From: Lachnospiraceae bacterium
GTDB lineage: Bacteria > Bacillota > Clostridia > Lachnospirales > Lachnospiraceae
Assembly: GCA_029071325.1 (NCBI GenBank)
Contig: JAIEAP010000023.1
Span: 43,137-107,136, forward strand
DNA length: 64,000 bases
Reading direction: 5' to 3'
The notes below the pieces were generated by a model. The model was not told where the DNA came from and did no database searches. It saw nothing but the letters and a program-made list of their open reading frames with translations. Both the position numbers and the translations under genes were made by a program. Of this stretch, positions 1 to 8,653 are shown piece by piece (positions within the stretch are counted from its first letter, which is position 1; each line of letters starts with the position of its first letter).

Positions 1-772
1 TGTCCGGTTTGGATTCTGTCCTTCCCACACCCAGAATGCTGTCCGGGGCAATGACAAATACTCTGCCCTCCCGTTCCAGCTTCTTAAGCTGCTTCATGGA
101 AGCGTTGTAAGACTCGGGCCTATGCTGCATCGTCTTCACAAGTTTGGGATACTTATGATACAGCGCCGCGATTGCTCCTACACCTGCCTCTGTGCGTTTC
201 ACATAATCTCTCTCACGGGTCAGGACCACAATGACCTTATCACAGCCTTCTTCCAATGCGTGGAGATACGGAACGGAATCTGACACACCGCCGTCCAGAT
301 AATATCGGTTTCCCAGCTTCACCGGCTGGAAAAATATCGGCAGCGCACAGCTTGCCACCACTTCATCCAGCTTAGGACCCATCCGGGGTATCTCCTTATA
401 CTCTGCTTTCCCTGTGTGTATGTTCGTCACCGCAGCCTCAACTTTGCCGGGAAAACGTGCAAATGCTTCCCAGTCAAAGGGAAGCAGTTCATTCGGTACG
501 GTATCAAATACATAACCGATGTTGTAAAAACTCTTGATGTTCCGGTCAAAAAGAAACTGAAAGCCCTGATAATTGCCATCCGACATATACTGCTTCGCCA
601 GTGTCAGGTTCCTTCCCCTCTGCCCGGAGAGATAGGATATGCCGAAGGCAATTCCCGCCGACACCCCGATAAAATAATCCGGCATAATATTTTCTTCCAG
701 GAAAGCGTCCGCTACACCGCAGGAAAATACGGTTCTGCTGGCGCCCCCTTCAAAAACCATTCCAAGCTTCAT
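1..772 (-). CDS. Patatin-like phospholipase (RssA/YchK type), 3' end cut by the window edge
   Basis: The reading frame starts at the ATG complementary to 770-772 and runs leftward off the window, so only about 257 N-terminal residues are visible. It opens MKLGMVFEGGASRT, the glycine-rich oxyanion loop of patatin lipases. This is followed by GVSAG (the G-x-S-x-G nucleophile elbow) and later by LDGGVSDSVP, which carries the D-G-G of the Ser-Asp dyad. Bacterial patatins of this type are predicted intracellular acyl hydrolases acting on phospholipids or lysolipids; the real substrate is unknown here. The gene ends upstream of nothing visible and follows the nfeD-like gene by 14 bp in the same direction, so the two probably share a transcript. 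Confidence 0.87.
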   Translation of the reverse strand, partial: MKLGMVFEGGASRTVFSCGVADAFLEENIMPDYFIGVSAGIAFGISYLSGQRGRNLTLAKQYMSDGNYQGFQFLFDRNIKSFYNIGYVFDTVPNELLPFDWEAFARFPGKVEAAVTNIHTGKAEYKEIPRMGPKLDEVVASCALPIFFQPVKLGNRYYLDGGVSDSVPYLHALEEGCDKVIVVLTRERDYVKRTEAGVGAIAALYHKYPKLVKTMQHRPESYNASMKQLKKLEREGRVFVIAPDSILGVGRTESKPD

Positions 773-786
773 CTTACATACGCTCC

Positions 787-1209
787 TTACTTTACGATCA
801 GCCTTACCCCCCGGACCGCTACTACTTCCGCAATCGCATTTGCCTCTATGGTAATATTGTCTGCTTCCGTCCGCGCCGACCATTCCAGGCCATTTAAAAC
901 GGCAACTCCCGTGCCTGCCAGGTTATCCACCTTCTCAGTGATCCGCACGGTCTTGCCCACCGCATCCTCATAATTCGTCTTGGTGCGTCTGGGATTAAAA
1001 TACTTCAGCGCCCAGGGCCTGGTAAAGTAAACGAGAATCAGAGACAGTACCAAAAACAGCAGGATCTGCAGCCAGATAGGCGCGCCCAACGCACAGGCGA
1101 TCAGTGCCAGAAGACCTCCGCCTGCGAACCAGATACTGGTCAACCCAACCGTAATGATCTCTACCACCAGACATATTACAATCAATGAAATCCAAAAAAT
1201 GATCATCAT
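787..1209 (-). CDS. NfeD family membrane protein
   Basis: This is a 140-residue protein. Two or three hydrophobic segments fill residues 1-70 (IFWISLIVICLVVEIITVG, then a Gly/Ala-rich stretch and LQILLFLVLSLILVYF). A soluble C-terminal OB-fold-like domain follows, with GKTVRITEKVDN and the closing VRGVRLIVK typical of NfeD. NfeD proteins usually pair with SPFH/stomatin proteins and are thought to organise membrane microdomains; no SPFH gene lies in this window. The start is ATG at 1209 (a second ATG follows at once), behind AAGGAGG. It is probably co-transcribed with the patatin gene. Confidence 0.85.
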   Translation of the reverse strand: MMIIFWISLIVICLVVEIITVGLTSIWFAGGGLLALIACALGAPIWLQILLFLVLSLILVYFTRPWALKYFNPRRTKTNYEDAVGKTVRITEKVDNLAGTGVAVLNGLEWSARTEADNITIEANAIAEVVAVRGVRLIVK

Positions 1210-1261
1210 CTTGTTTTCCTCCTTGACTTTATAAATACCATATGGTCCAGCAAGCGAACCG

Positions 1262-1291
1262 TTGCTAAAACACTTATTTTTGTGTTATATT
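1262..1291 (+). promoter_or_regulatory. Predicted sigma-A promoter for the heterodimeric ABC exporter
   Basis: TTGCTA at 1262-1267 is followed, 17 or 18 bp later, by TTATAT/TATATT at 1285-1291. This lies 41 bp before the first ABC gene and points toward it. The call rests on consensus match and position only. Confidence 0.5.
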
Positions 1292-1331
1292 CAGTATGGC
1301 ACACAATGTTTAAAAAAGGAAGTGAAAATTT

Positions 1332-3083
1332 ATGTTAAAAACTCTCGGCTCCCAAATCCGGGAATTTAAGCGGGATTCAATCCTGACCCCGCTCTTTATG
1401 ATTTTCGAAGTACTTATGGAGACTTTGATTCCATTTCTGATGGCGTCCATTATTGATGACGGTGTAAACGCCGGAAACATGAACCACATTTATCTGGTGG
1501 GCGGATGCATGGTGATCGTAGCCTGCCTGTCGCTTTTTGCAGGAATCATGGGCGGCAAATACGGCGCCAGCGCATCCACTGGCTTTGCCCGCAACCTGCG
1601 GCAGGCGATGTTTGAGAAGATCCAGACCTTCTCCTTTGCCAACATTGATAAATACAGCACCGCCGGTCTTGTCACCCGCATGACCACGGACGTCACCAAC
1701 ATGCAGAACGCATACCAGATGATCCTGCGGATGTGTACAAGAGCCCCTGCCAGCCTGATCTGCGCCATGGCCATGTCCTTCTTCATCAGTCCGCGGCTTG
1801 CCATGGTCTACCTCATCGCAGTCATCATCCTGGGCTGTATTCTCGCTGTAATCATACGGTTCGCCACCAGGTACTTTAACGAGGCATTCCCGAAATATGA
1901 CGATCTGAATGCCAGCGTACAGGAAAATGTGTCTGCGATCCGGGTAGTAAAGGCATATGTCCGGGAAGACCACGAAACCACGCGTTTTACAAAAGCCAGC
2001 GCCATGATCTACCGGCTGTTCACCAAGGCAGAAAACACAGTTATCCTCAACGCTCCCGTCATGCAGCTTACGGTATACAGTTGTATTCTCATCATCAGTT
2101 GGCTGGGAGCACGGATGATCGTGGGCAGTACGCTTACCACCGGTGAGCTCACCAGCCTTCTGACCTATTGTATGAATATCCTCATGAGCCTCATGATGCT
2201 GTCTATGGTGTTCGTTATGATCACCATGAGCATTGCCAGCGCCCGCCGTATCTGCGAAGTGCTGAATGAAGAGAGCACGCTGACTAATCCGGCGGAACCG
2301 GTCACCTCCATCACAGACGGTTCCATCCGTTTTGACCATGTGAGCTTTTCCTATAAGAAGGACAGCAAAGAACCGGTGCTTTCAGATATCAACCTGACCA
2401 TCCGCTCCGGCGAGACCATCGGCATCATCGGCGGCACAGGAAGTTCCAAATCCAGCCTGATAAACCTCATCAGCCGTCTCTATGACGTTACGGAAGGCGC
2501 CGTGCTTGTGGGCGGCGTGGATGTCCGTAATTACGATCTGGATACGCTGCGCAATCAGGTAGCCGTAGTGCTGCAGAAAAACGTACTGTTTTCCGGCACT
2601 ATTCTGGAGAATCTGCGCTGGGGCGATGCGGATGCCACGGAAGAAGACTGTATCCGGGCATGTAAACTTGCCTGCGCCGATGACTTCATCCAGAGCTTTC
2701 CTGACAAATACAATACATATATTGAACAGGGCGGCACCAACGTGTCCGGCGGGCAGAAACAGCGCCTCTGTATCGCCCGCGCCCTGTTGAAAAAGCCCAG
2801 GATCCTGATCTTGGACGACAGCACCAGTGCAGTAGACACTGCCACTGACGCCCGCATCCGCGCGTCCTTCGCCAATGAGATTCCAGGCACTACGAAACTG
2901 ATCATTGCACAGCGCATTTCCAGCGTAATGCATGCCGATCGCATTCTGGTTCTGGAAAACGGTCGTGTCAGCGGCTTCGGCACTCATCAGGAGCTGCTTG
3001 CAGACAATGAGATATACCGCGATGTATACGAATCCCAGACTGGCGGCGGCGGTGATTTCGATGAGAAGGGAGGCGAACTGTAA
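1332..3083 (+). CDS. ABC exporter, permease-ATPase half-transporter with degenerate ATP site
   Basis: This 583-residue half-transporter has an N-terminal six-helix exporter domain (about 1-300) and a C-terminal nucleotide-binding domain (about 340-583). The Walker A is GGTGSSKSS, with Ser in place of the Gly before Lys. The signature is VSGGQ. The Walker B ends LILDDSTSAVD, so Asp replaces the usual catalytic Glu. This is the pattern of the degenerate subunit of heterodimeric exporters such as TM287/288. The gene overlaps the next one by one base (TAATG), and that gene supplies the canonical Glu. The pair is inferred to be a multidrug or lipid exporter in the cytoplasmic membrane. A ribosome site, AAGGAAGTG, precedes the ATG. 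Confidence 0.92.
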   Translation: MLKTLGSQIREFKRDSILTPLFMIFEVLMETLIPFLMASIIDDGVNAGNMNHIYLVGGCMVIVACLSLFAGIMGGKYGASASTGFARNLRQAMFEKIQTFSFANIDKYSTAGLVTRMTTDVTNMQNAYQMILRMCTRAPASLICAMAMSFFISPRLAMVYLIAVIILGCILAVIIRFATRYFNEAFPKYDDLNASVQENVSAIRVVKAYVREDHETTRFTKASAMIYRLFTKAENTVILNAPVMQLTVYSCILIISWLGARMIVGSTLTTGELTSLLTYCMNILMSLMMLSMVFVMITMSIASARRICEVLNEESTLTNPAEPVTSITDGSIRFDHVSFSYKKDSKEPVLSDINLTIRSGETIGIIGGTGSSKSSLINLISRLYDVTEGAVLVGGVDVRNYDLDTLRNQVAVVLQKNVLFSGTILENLRWGDADATEEDCIRACKLACADDFIQSFPDKYNTYIEQGGTNVSGGQKQRLCIARALLKKPRILILDDSTSAVDTATDARIRASFANEIPGTTKLIIAQRISSVMHADRILVLENGRVSGFGTHQELLADNEIYRDVYESQTGGGGDFDEKGGEL

Positions 3084-5002
3084 TGCCTGATACTACTAAG
3101 ATGCCCGGTATGGGCAGAAAAAATATGATCCGCGGACCCAAAACCACAGAGCACCCCGGCAGGCTGTTCCTGCGGCTGATGGCATACGTCCTTACCGGTT
3201 ATAAGGCTGCCTGCTTTTTCGTTGTGTTCTTCATTCTTGTAAGCGTATTGTCAAATACACAGGGGACCATGTTCATCCAATCGCTGATCGATGACTATAT
3301 TGTGCCTATCACCACCTCTGCCGACAAGGATTTCAGCGCCCTCGCCCAGGCAATTCTGCGGGTTGCCTGCTTTTACGGAATCGGTGTCTTAAGCACCTTT
3401 GCCTACCAGAAGATCATGGTATATGTCACACAGGGAACGCTGCGGCGCTTGAGAGATGACCTTTTTAGCCATATGGAACGTCTGCCCATCAAATATTTTG
3501 ACACACACGCCCACGGCGACATTATGTCTGTCTACACCAATGATATCGACACATTGCGCCAGATGATCAGCCAGAGTATTCCGCAGCTTATCAACAGCGC
3601 TGTCACCATTGTGAGCGTTCTGGTATGTATGATCATCCTGAACATCCCGCTGACGCTGCTTACGCTGTTCATGGTAGGCATTATGCTGTTTGTGACCAAG
3701 AATCTCGCCGGCAGGAGCGGACGCTATTTTGCGGCGCAGCAGCGTGACCTTGGCAAAGTGAACGGTTTTATTGAGGAGATGATGAATGGTCAGAAAGTGG
3801 TTAAGGTATTCTGCCATGAGGAGGAAAATATCAGAGAATTCTCGCGGCTGAATGACCAATTGTTCCAAAGCGCAAACAGCGCAAACAAATTCGCAAATAT
3901 CCTGATGCCTGCCAACGCCCAGATCGGAAATATCAGCTATGTGCTGTGCGCCATGGTGGGCGGTGCTCTGGCGCTGGGCGGCATCGGAGGCTTTACACTG
4001 GGAGGACTTGCCAGCTTCCTGGCTTTTAACAAAGGCTTCAATATGCCCATCAACCAGGTCAGCCAGCAGTTAAACAGCATTGTCATGGCAATGGCAGGCT
4101 CCGAGCGGATCTTTGCCCTTATGGATGAAACGCCGGAGATAGATGATGGTTACGTTACTCTGGTAAATGTACAAAAGGCCGCCGACGGACTGGTGGAGAC
4201 CGATGACACGCGAAGCGGACGCTGGGCATGGAAGCACCAGCATCAGGCAGACGGTTCCATCGATTATGTGGAAGTCAAAGGCGATGTGGTATTTGATGAT
4301 GTGGACTTCGGCTATAACGACGACAAGATCATTCTGCACAATATCAAGCTTTACGCCACACCGGGACAGAAAATCGCTTTTGTGGGTTCTACCGGAGCCG
4401 GCAAAACTACCATCACGAACCTGATCAACCGGTTCTATGATATTCAGGACGGTAAGATCCGCTATGACGGTATCAACGTAAACAAAATCTGCAAAGCCGA
4501 TCTGCGCCGCTCCCTGGGCATTGTACTCCAGGATACCCATCTGTTCACAGGCACAGTTATGGAAAATATCCGGTACGGAAAATTAGACGCCAGCGACGAT
4601 GAAGTCATTGCAGCGTCAAAACTTGCCAATGCTGACGGTTTCATTCGGCATTTACCTGACGGTTATCAGACCATGCTGACAGGAGACGGCGCCAACTTAA
4701 GCCAGGGACAGCGTCAGCTCCTGGCTATTGCAAGGGCAGCGGTTGCCAATCCGCCGGTGCTGATCCTGGACGAAGCTACCAGCTCCATTGATACCAGAAC
4801 CGAACGTATTGTCCAGGACGGCATGGATAAGCTGATGGCAGGCAGAACCACTTTCGTCATTGCTCATCGGCTCTCCACCGTCAGAAACAGCGACTGTATC
4901 ATTGTTCTGGAGCATGGACGCATCATAGAGCGGGGCAGCCACGAGGAACTCATAGACGCGAAGGGCAGATATTATCAGCTCTACACCGGACTACAATCAT
5001 AA
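3083..5002 (+). CDS. ABC exporter, permease-ATPase half-transporter, catalytic partner
   Basis: This is the 639-residue partner of the preceding gene. A soluble N-terminal extension of about 35 residues comes before the six-helix domain. The nucleotide-binding domain has a canonical Walker A (GSTGAGKTT), a signature with Q at the third position (LSQGQ), and Walker B LILDEATSSID with the catalytic Glu. An insert of about 50 residues (around 375-425, rich in Asp, Lys and His) separates the membrane domain from the ATPase. In known heterodimers the subunit with the normal Walker B combines with the normal signature of the other half to make the one active site, and the residues here fit that. 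It is translationally coupled to the upstream gene. Confidence 0.92.
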   Translation: MPDTTKMPGMGRKNMIRGPKTTEHPGRLFLRLMAYVLTGYKAACFFVVFFILVSVLSNTQGTMFIQSLIDDYIVPITTSADKDFSALAQAILRVACFYGIGVLSTFAYQKIMVYVTQGTLRRLRDDLFSHMERLPIKYFDTHAHGDIMSVYTNDIDTLRQMISQSIPQLINSAVTIVSVLVCMIILNIPLTLLTLFMVGIMLFVTKNLAGRSGRYFAAQQRDLGKVNGFIEEMMNGQKVVKVFCHEEENIREFSRLNDQLFQSANSANKFANILMPANAQIGNISYVLCAMVGGALALGGIGGFTLGGLASFLAFNKGFNMPINQVSQQLNSIVMAMAGSERIFALMDETPEIDDGYVTLVNVQKAADGLVETDDTRSGRWAWKHQHQADGSIDYVEVKGDVVFDDVDFGYNDDKIILHNIKLYATPGQKIAFVGSTGAGKTTITNLINRFYDIQDGKIRYDGINVNKICKADLRRSLGIVLQDTHLFTGTVMENIRYGKLDASDDEVIAASKLANADGFIRHLPDGYQTMLTGDGANLSQGQRQLLAIARAAVANPPVLILDEATSSIDTRTERIVQDGMDKLMAGRTTFVIAHRLSTVRNSDCIIVLEHGRIIERGSHEELIDAKGRYYQLYTGLQS

Positions 5003-5022
5003 GAAGAAAAGGAGATCGTATC

Positions 5023-6693
5023 ATGCTGACTACAATTCTATTTGATTTGGATGGAACACTGCTCCCCATGGATCAGGAAGAATTTATTAAATCATACTTT
5101 AACAAATTAGCTGTTAAGCTTGCTCCTTATGGATATGAAGCGGATTCCCTGGTTTCTGCTATCTGGCAGGGCATCGATGCCATGGTCATGAACGATGGCA
5201 GCCGGACGAACGAGGAATGTTTCTGGGATAGCTTTGCAAGTCGATTTGGCGCAAAAGTCTATACTCACAAGTTCATTTTTGAAGAGTTTTACCTTAACGA
5301 ATTCCAGGAAGTGGCAAAATCATGCGGTTTTACTTCCAAAGCAAAGGATACTGTAGACGTAATGCGTAGGGCAGGTTATCAGATTGCTCTGGCTACCAAT
5401 CCTGTTTTTCCGGCAGTCGCCACCGAAAGCCGTATCCGCTGGGCAGGTCTCGACCCTTCCGACTTCGTCTGGTATACCACTTATGAAAACTGCCGGCACT
5501 GCAAACCCAATCCGGAATATTACCGCGACGTGCTTTCGCATCTTAATGTAACCCCGGAAGAATGCCTGATGGTGGGCAATGACGTGGCGGAGGATATGAT
5601 TGCCGCCGCCCTTGGTATGCCGGTATTCCTGCTGACGGACTGCCTGATTAACAAAATGGAGGCTGATCTGAATCAATATCCCCACGGGGGATTTTCCGAA
5701 CTGATCACATATATTCCGCGGGAATTTGGTCTGCCCATACAGCGGGAACAGCCCATAGAAAAGAACACAGCACGCATGATGGCGGCAGAGGAACCTGCTG
5801 CACCACCGGAGCCTGCTGCACCGGAGAAGATCCGTATCATTACAGATTCGGCAAGCGACATTATAGATACTGACCGGGAAGATCTGACGGTACTCCCACT
5901 CACGATCCGCTTCGGAGACACCGAATATCAGGATGGCGTCAATCTCTCCCGGGAAGAATTTTACGAAAAGCTGATTGAAGAGGAGGAATTGCCCCAGACC
6001 AGCCAGCTTACCCCCTATGATTTTAGCACGGCATACGAAGAGGCGAAGGCAGCCGGCGAGACGGTCATCGTCATCACCATGTCTGCTAAGCTGTCCGGCA
6101 CCTACCAGAGCGCCCTTCTTGCCGCCCAGGATTATGATGGCATGGTCTATGTGGTGGACAGCGCAAACGTTACGGTGGGTGAACATGCCCTGGTGGAATA
6201 TGCCCTGCGCCTGGTAGACAGCGGGCTGGAGGCAGTCTCCATCGTATCCAGGCTGGAGGCAGACAAGAACAGAATCCGTCTGGTTGCCCTGTTAGACACC
6301 CTGGAATATCTGAAAAAGGGCGGACGCATCTCTGCTGCCGCAGCTATGGTGGGCGGCGTTTTGAATATCAAGCCCGTGATTGCCATCGAGCATGGCGAGG
6401 TTGCCATGTTGGGGAAAGCCCGGGGCTCCCGCCAGGGCAACAACCTGCTGGTACAGCAGATTGAAGCCGCAGGAGGCATTGATTTTTCCATGCCTTATTT
6501 CCTGGGCTATACCGGTCTCAGCGATGCGCTCTTGCAGAAATATATCTGGGACAGCGAAACTCTGTGGAAAGACGGCGTAGAAAACTTAAGCTTCACTCTG
6601 GTGGGCGGCGCCATCGGCACACATGTAGGTCCCGGCGCTATTGCCGTTGCGTTCTTCGCCAAGGAAGAAGGGACAAACAAGACCGAAGAATAA
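5023..6693 (+). CDS. HAD hydrolase fused to a DegV/FakB-type fatty-acid-binding protein
   Basis: This is a 556-residue two-domain protein. Residues 1-235 are a HAD-superfamily hydrolase: LFDLDGTLL gives motif I with both Asp residues, ATNP sits near motif II, CKPNP gives the motif III Lys, and GNDVAEDM gives motif IV. After a Pro/Ala/Glu linker (about 245-270), residues 271-556 form a DegV domain with ITDSASDI, MSAKLSGTYQSA and LEYLKKGGRIS. DegV/FakB proteins bind a fatty acid and present it to the kinase FakA; HAD proteins are mostly phosphatases. No stop or frameshift lies between the halves, so the fusion looks real. It follows the ABC exporter by 20 bp and may be in the same operon. Its exact role is unknown. 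Confidence 0.88.
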   Translation: MLTTILFDLDGTLLPMDQEEFIKSYFNKLAVKLAPYGYEADSLVSAIWQGIDAMVMNDGSRTNEECFWDSFASRFGAKVYTHKFIFEEFYLNEFQEVAKSCGFTSKAKDTVDVMRRAGYQIALATNPVFPAVATESRIRWAGLDPSDFVWYTTYENCRHCKPNPEYYRDVLSHLNVTPEECLMVGNDVAEDMIAAALGMPVFLLTDCLINKMEADLNQYPHGGFSELITYIPREFGLPIQREQPIEKNTARMMAAEEPAAPPEPAAPEKIRIITDSASDIIDTDREDLTVLPLTIRFGDTEYQDGVNLSREEFYEKLIEEEELPQTSQLTPYDFSTAYEEAKAAGETVIVITMSAKLSGTYQSALLAAQDYDGMVYVVDSANVTVGEHALVEYALRLVDSGLEAVSIVSRLEADKNRIRLVALLDTLEYLKKGGRISAAAAMVGGVLNIKPVIAIEHGEVAMLGKARGSRQGNNLLVQQIEAAGGIDFSMPYFLGYTGLSDALLQKYIWDSETLWKDGVENLSFTLVGGAIGTHVGPGAIAVAFFAKEEGTNKTEE

Positions 6694-6695
6694 AG

Positions 6696-7328
6696 TCACG
6701 ATATACAAATGGGGTGCCGGATTACCGTCTTCAGGTTTTCCGGCCTGCACCTTCTTGCGTCACTGAGATAGATCTCATGGTGGTAACGGGGGCCGCCCAT
6801 ATCCGCCGCATATCCCTGTTCTCTGGCAAATGCATCCATGACTTCTATGGTTGCCGGTTCATCATCATAAGACCCGATGTGCATACACTGTACGCATAAA
6901 CCTTCGTCGTAGGTAAAGAACTCCACTTTAGAAAAATCTGTTTTTTTCTTTGCCGCGGCCTCCGCCACTGCCCAGTCAAAATCTTCCCTTGCCACGAACT
7001 CCGGCAGGCGGATCATGGAAATCCATTGAAAGTTCTCTTTGTGGACATAGTCAATGCCCGCTACGCCCTTCTGCCACCACAGCCCCTCCAGAGGAGGCAC
7101 CACATAATCAAAATAACCTTCGATGCGGTGATCCCCCATTTTGCTCATCTTGATGGTAAACGCGATCCCATAGAGCAGTCCGATCGACTGTTTGTACGCG
7201 CCTTCCTCTTCATTGGGATCTCCCTCCCCCCGCACTGCAATAAAATTCATCCGGGGAACGGTCACAAGCTCCGGTTTGTTCTTAGGCATATAAAACTCTT
7301 TGTATTCCTTCTTATAATCAAATGCCAT
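6696..7328 (-). CDS. GyrI-like small-molecule-binding domain protein
   Basis: This 210-residue protein begins MAFDYKKEYKEFYMPKNKP and contains VPRMNFIAVRGEGDPN. It also has KMSKMGDHRIEGYFDYVVPPLEG-like segments and LCVQCMHIGSYDDEPATIEVMD. These are typical of the stand-alone GyrI-like proteins common in Firmicutes, which share the fold of the effector-binding domain of multidrug-response regulators. No DNA-binding domain is present. The gene overlaps the downstream end of its upstream neighbour by 11 bp, so the pair is probably one operon. Its stop lies 2 bp from the stop of the convergent HAD-DegV gene. The ligand is unknown. Confidence 0.8.
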   Translation of the reverse strand: MAFDYKKEYKEFYMPKNKPELVTVPRMNFIAVRGEGDPNEEEGAYKQSIGLLYGIAFTIKMSKMGDHRIEGYFDYVVPPLEGLWWQKGVAGIDYVHKENFQWISMIRLPEFVAREDFDWAVAEAAAKKKTDFSKVEFFTYDEGLCVQCMHIGSYDDEPATIEVMDAFAREQGYAADMGGPRYHHEIYLSDARRCRPENLKTVIRHPICIS

Positions 7329-7968
7329 TCGATTCTATGCCTCCTCTCAGATTCCCCATCCGCTCTGTGATAGTCGCTTCAAATTTCTCCTGGGAAAGAT
7401 TCGGGTCTTTTGTGCCTCTCCAGACAGCGCAGGGCGCTTCCTCGCATTCCCCGCAGGTAGCAAGCTTTTTCTTCTGTACCGAGCAGGCGTAAATAGGACA
7501 GGCTTTCCCGGCAGGGGCATGGAACACCTTTCCGTTCGACGCATTGCAGCCCTTACACATGGTTCCAAAGCACCCGCACTTTTCACAGTCCGTGCCGCAG
7601 CAGCTGAGTCCCAGAATCTCACGCTGGCGCTTCTTGCTGAAACCTCCCAAAACCAATGCATAGGATTTATCCAGCATAGTCTTAAGCAGCTCATCCGGCA
7701 GCGCCCCATCCGGATTGATGGAATTCCAATGAACCTTATTGGAATAATAACCGGGGATCACATCCTCGTATTTCTCCCGAAAAAATTCGCCCTCCAGAGG
7801 CTCCAGCTTCAGGTTGATATAATAAGGCTTGTCCTCTTCATTCAGGCAGATCGCTGCAAACATTTTGCCGCCCACATGATATCGAACCCAGTTCCAACTC
7901 TCCTGCAGATCCTTGGTCACTCCTCTTTTACTGAGCAAATACTCATCCATCCATAAATACCGCATCAT
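7318..7968 (-). CDS. MmcQ/YjbR-like protein with C-terminal Cys-rich DUF3795-type domain
   Basis: This is a 216-residue protein. Residues 1-120 match the YjbR/MmcQ fold family (the WNWVRYHVGGKMFA segment, YSNKVHWNSI, LLDKSYALVLGGFSKKRQ). Residues 125-185 hold about ten cysteines in a spaced pattern (CCGTDCEKCGCFGTMCKGC, then CPIYACS and CGECEEAPC), as in DUF3795 proteins, which suggests metal binding. A single start, ATG at 7968, follows GGAGGAAAGATG-like sequence. Its 3' end overlaps the GyrI-like gene by 11 bp. The function is unknown. Fusion of a YjbR domain to a Cys-rich domain is seen in Clostridia, but I know of no assigned role. Confidence 0.75.
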   Translation of the reverse strand: MMRYLWMDEYLLSKRGVTKDLQESWNWVRYHVGGKMFAAICLNEEDKPYYINLKLEPLEGEFFREKYEDVIPGYYSNKVHWNSINPDGALPDELLKTMLDKSYALVLGGFSKKRQREILGLSCCGTDCEKCGCFGTMCKGCNASNGKVFHAPAGKACPIYACSVQKKKLATCGECEEAPCAVWRGTKDPNLSQEKFEATITERMGNLRGGIESNGI

Positions 7969-8048
7969 CTTTCCTCCTTTGCTTTACTTATTATATCATA
8001 GGAAAGACGACAACTGTATGTCATGTTCTTTGTTATGCCAGGTTTCTT

Positions 8049-8085
8049 ATCAGGCAACTTTTTTAACTAAAGTTGCCTGATTTTC
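8049..8085 (+). terminator. Strong hairpin with T-run, terminator-like
   Basis: ATCAGGCAACTTT at 8049-8061 pairs perfectly with AAAGTTGCCTGAT at 8069-8081 and is followed by TTTCCTTT on the + strand. No + strand gene ends nearby, so it may insulate the region, or end antisense transcripts, rather than serve a coding gene. It sits just upstream of the promoter at 8088. Confidence 0.6.
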
Positions 8086-8087
8086 CT

Positions 8088-8116
8088 TTGTAATATATAT
8101 GGAAACTGTCTATAAT
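8088..8116 (+). promoter_or_regulatory. Predicted sigma-A promoter upstream of the long inverted repeat
   Basis: TTGTAA at 8088-8093 and a perfect TATAAT at 8111-8116 have an optimal 17-bp spacer. The predicted transcription start (about 8122-8124) coincides with the outer end of the inverted repeat, so the transcript would begin with the left arm and read through to the XRE gene. Confidence 0.6.
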
Positions 8117-8123
8117 GATAAAA

Positions 8124-8645
8124 AACAGATGTTTGAGTTTCCGCATTTTCTAGATTTCGTTGCCGCCGGTATATCATAAGTTTTGTGTCTTTTTTATGCT
8201 TTGACAATCTGACGGTGTCTGTCCGTCTGCAGAGCACATGCGGCTTCGGTTTCTAGCAGCTCTAAATGGGCGTTCTTCTGTGGTCGATATGAGCGGGCTG
8301 CTCCCAAAACTCGCCTCAATACAAAGATAAATTCATGACCTACGAGCTCAGACAATGTCCGCAGCCCCCACGTCACATCAGAACGCCCATTAAGAGCTGC
8401 ACAAAACCTGCAGATTGCATGTTCTCATGCAGACGGACAGACACCGAAGATTGTTCGAACATGAAAAAAACACAAATTATCACAAATGATATACCGACGG
8501 CAACTGAAATTTAAGCAAAAGGTGAGCAGCAGTCTGCCGTGGGGTTGTACGCAGCAAAGAAACGCGCACAAGTTTCATGGCAGGAATGATGTGTCCATCT
8601 CCTTGCAACATCTAATCTGCAAAACGCGGAAACTCAAAAACAGAG
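8124..8645 (+). repeat. Long imperfect inverted repeat; candidate ~520-nt structured leader RNA
   Basis: The two halves are reverse complements over several blocks in order. 8131-8156 pairs with 8612-8637 (TTTGAGTTTCCGC and its partner). 8158-8178 pairs with 8484-8504 (GTTGCCG and TATATCAT). 8181-8197 pairs with the 8461-8478 region. 8213-8230 pairs with 8429-8446 (16 bp perfect: GTGTCTGTCCGTCTGC with GCAGACGGACAGACAC). 8257-8280 pairs with 8379-8400 (GCAGCTCT and ATGGGCGTTC). Only one unpaired stretch of about 100 nt (8512-8611) interrupts the right arm. The outer stem ends at the ribosome site of the XRE gene (8643-8649). It could be a structured 5' leader, a separate RNA, or a decayed fold-back element. 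No coding potential is evident. Confidence 0.7.
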
Positions 8646-8653
8646 GTGATCAT

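Noticed and set aside
1377..2339. 320-codon minus-strand frame inside the first ABC exporter gene
   Set aside because: It is antisense to a clear ABC transporter. The sequence is His/Gly/Asp-rich with no motif and no ribosome site.
8194..8376. Small minus-strand ORF inside the long inverted repeat
   Set aside because: 60 codons with no ribosome site, fully explained by the base-paired structure.
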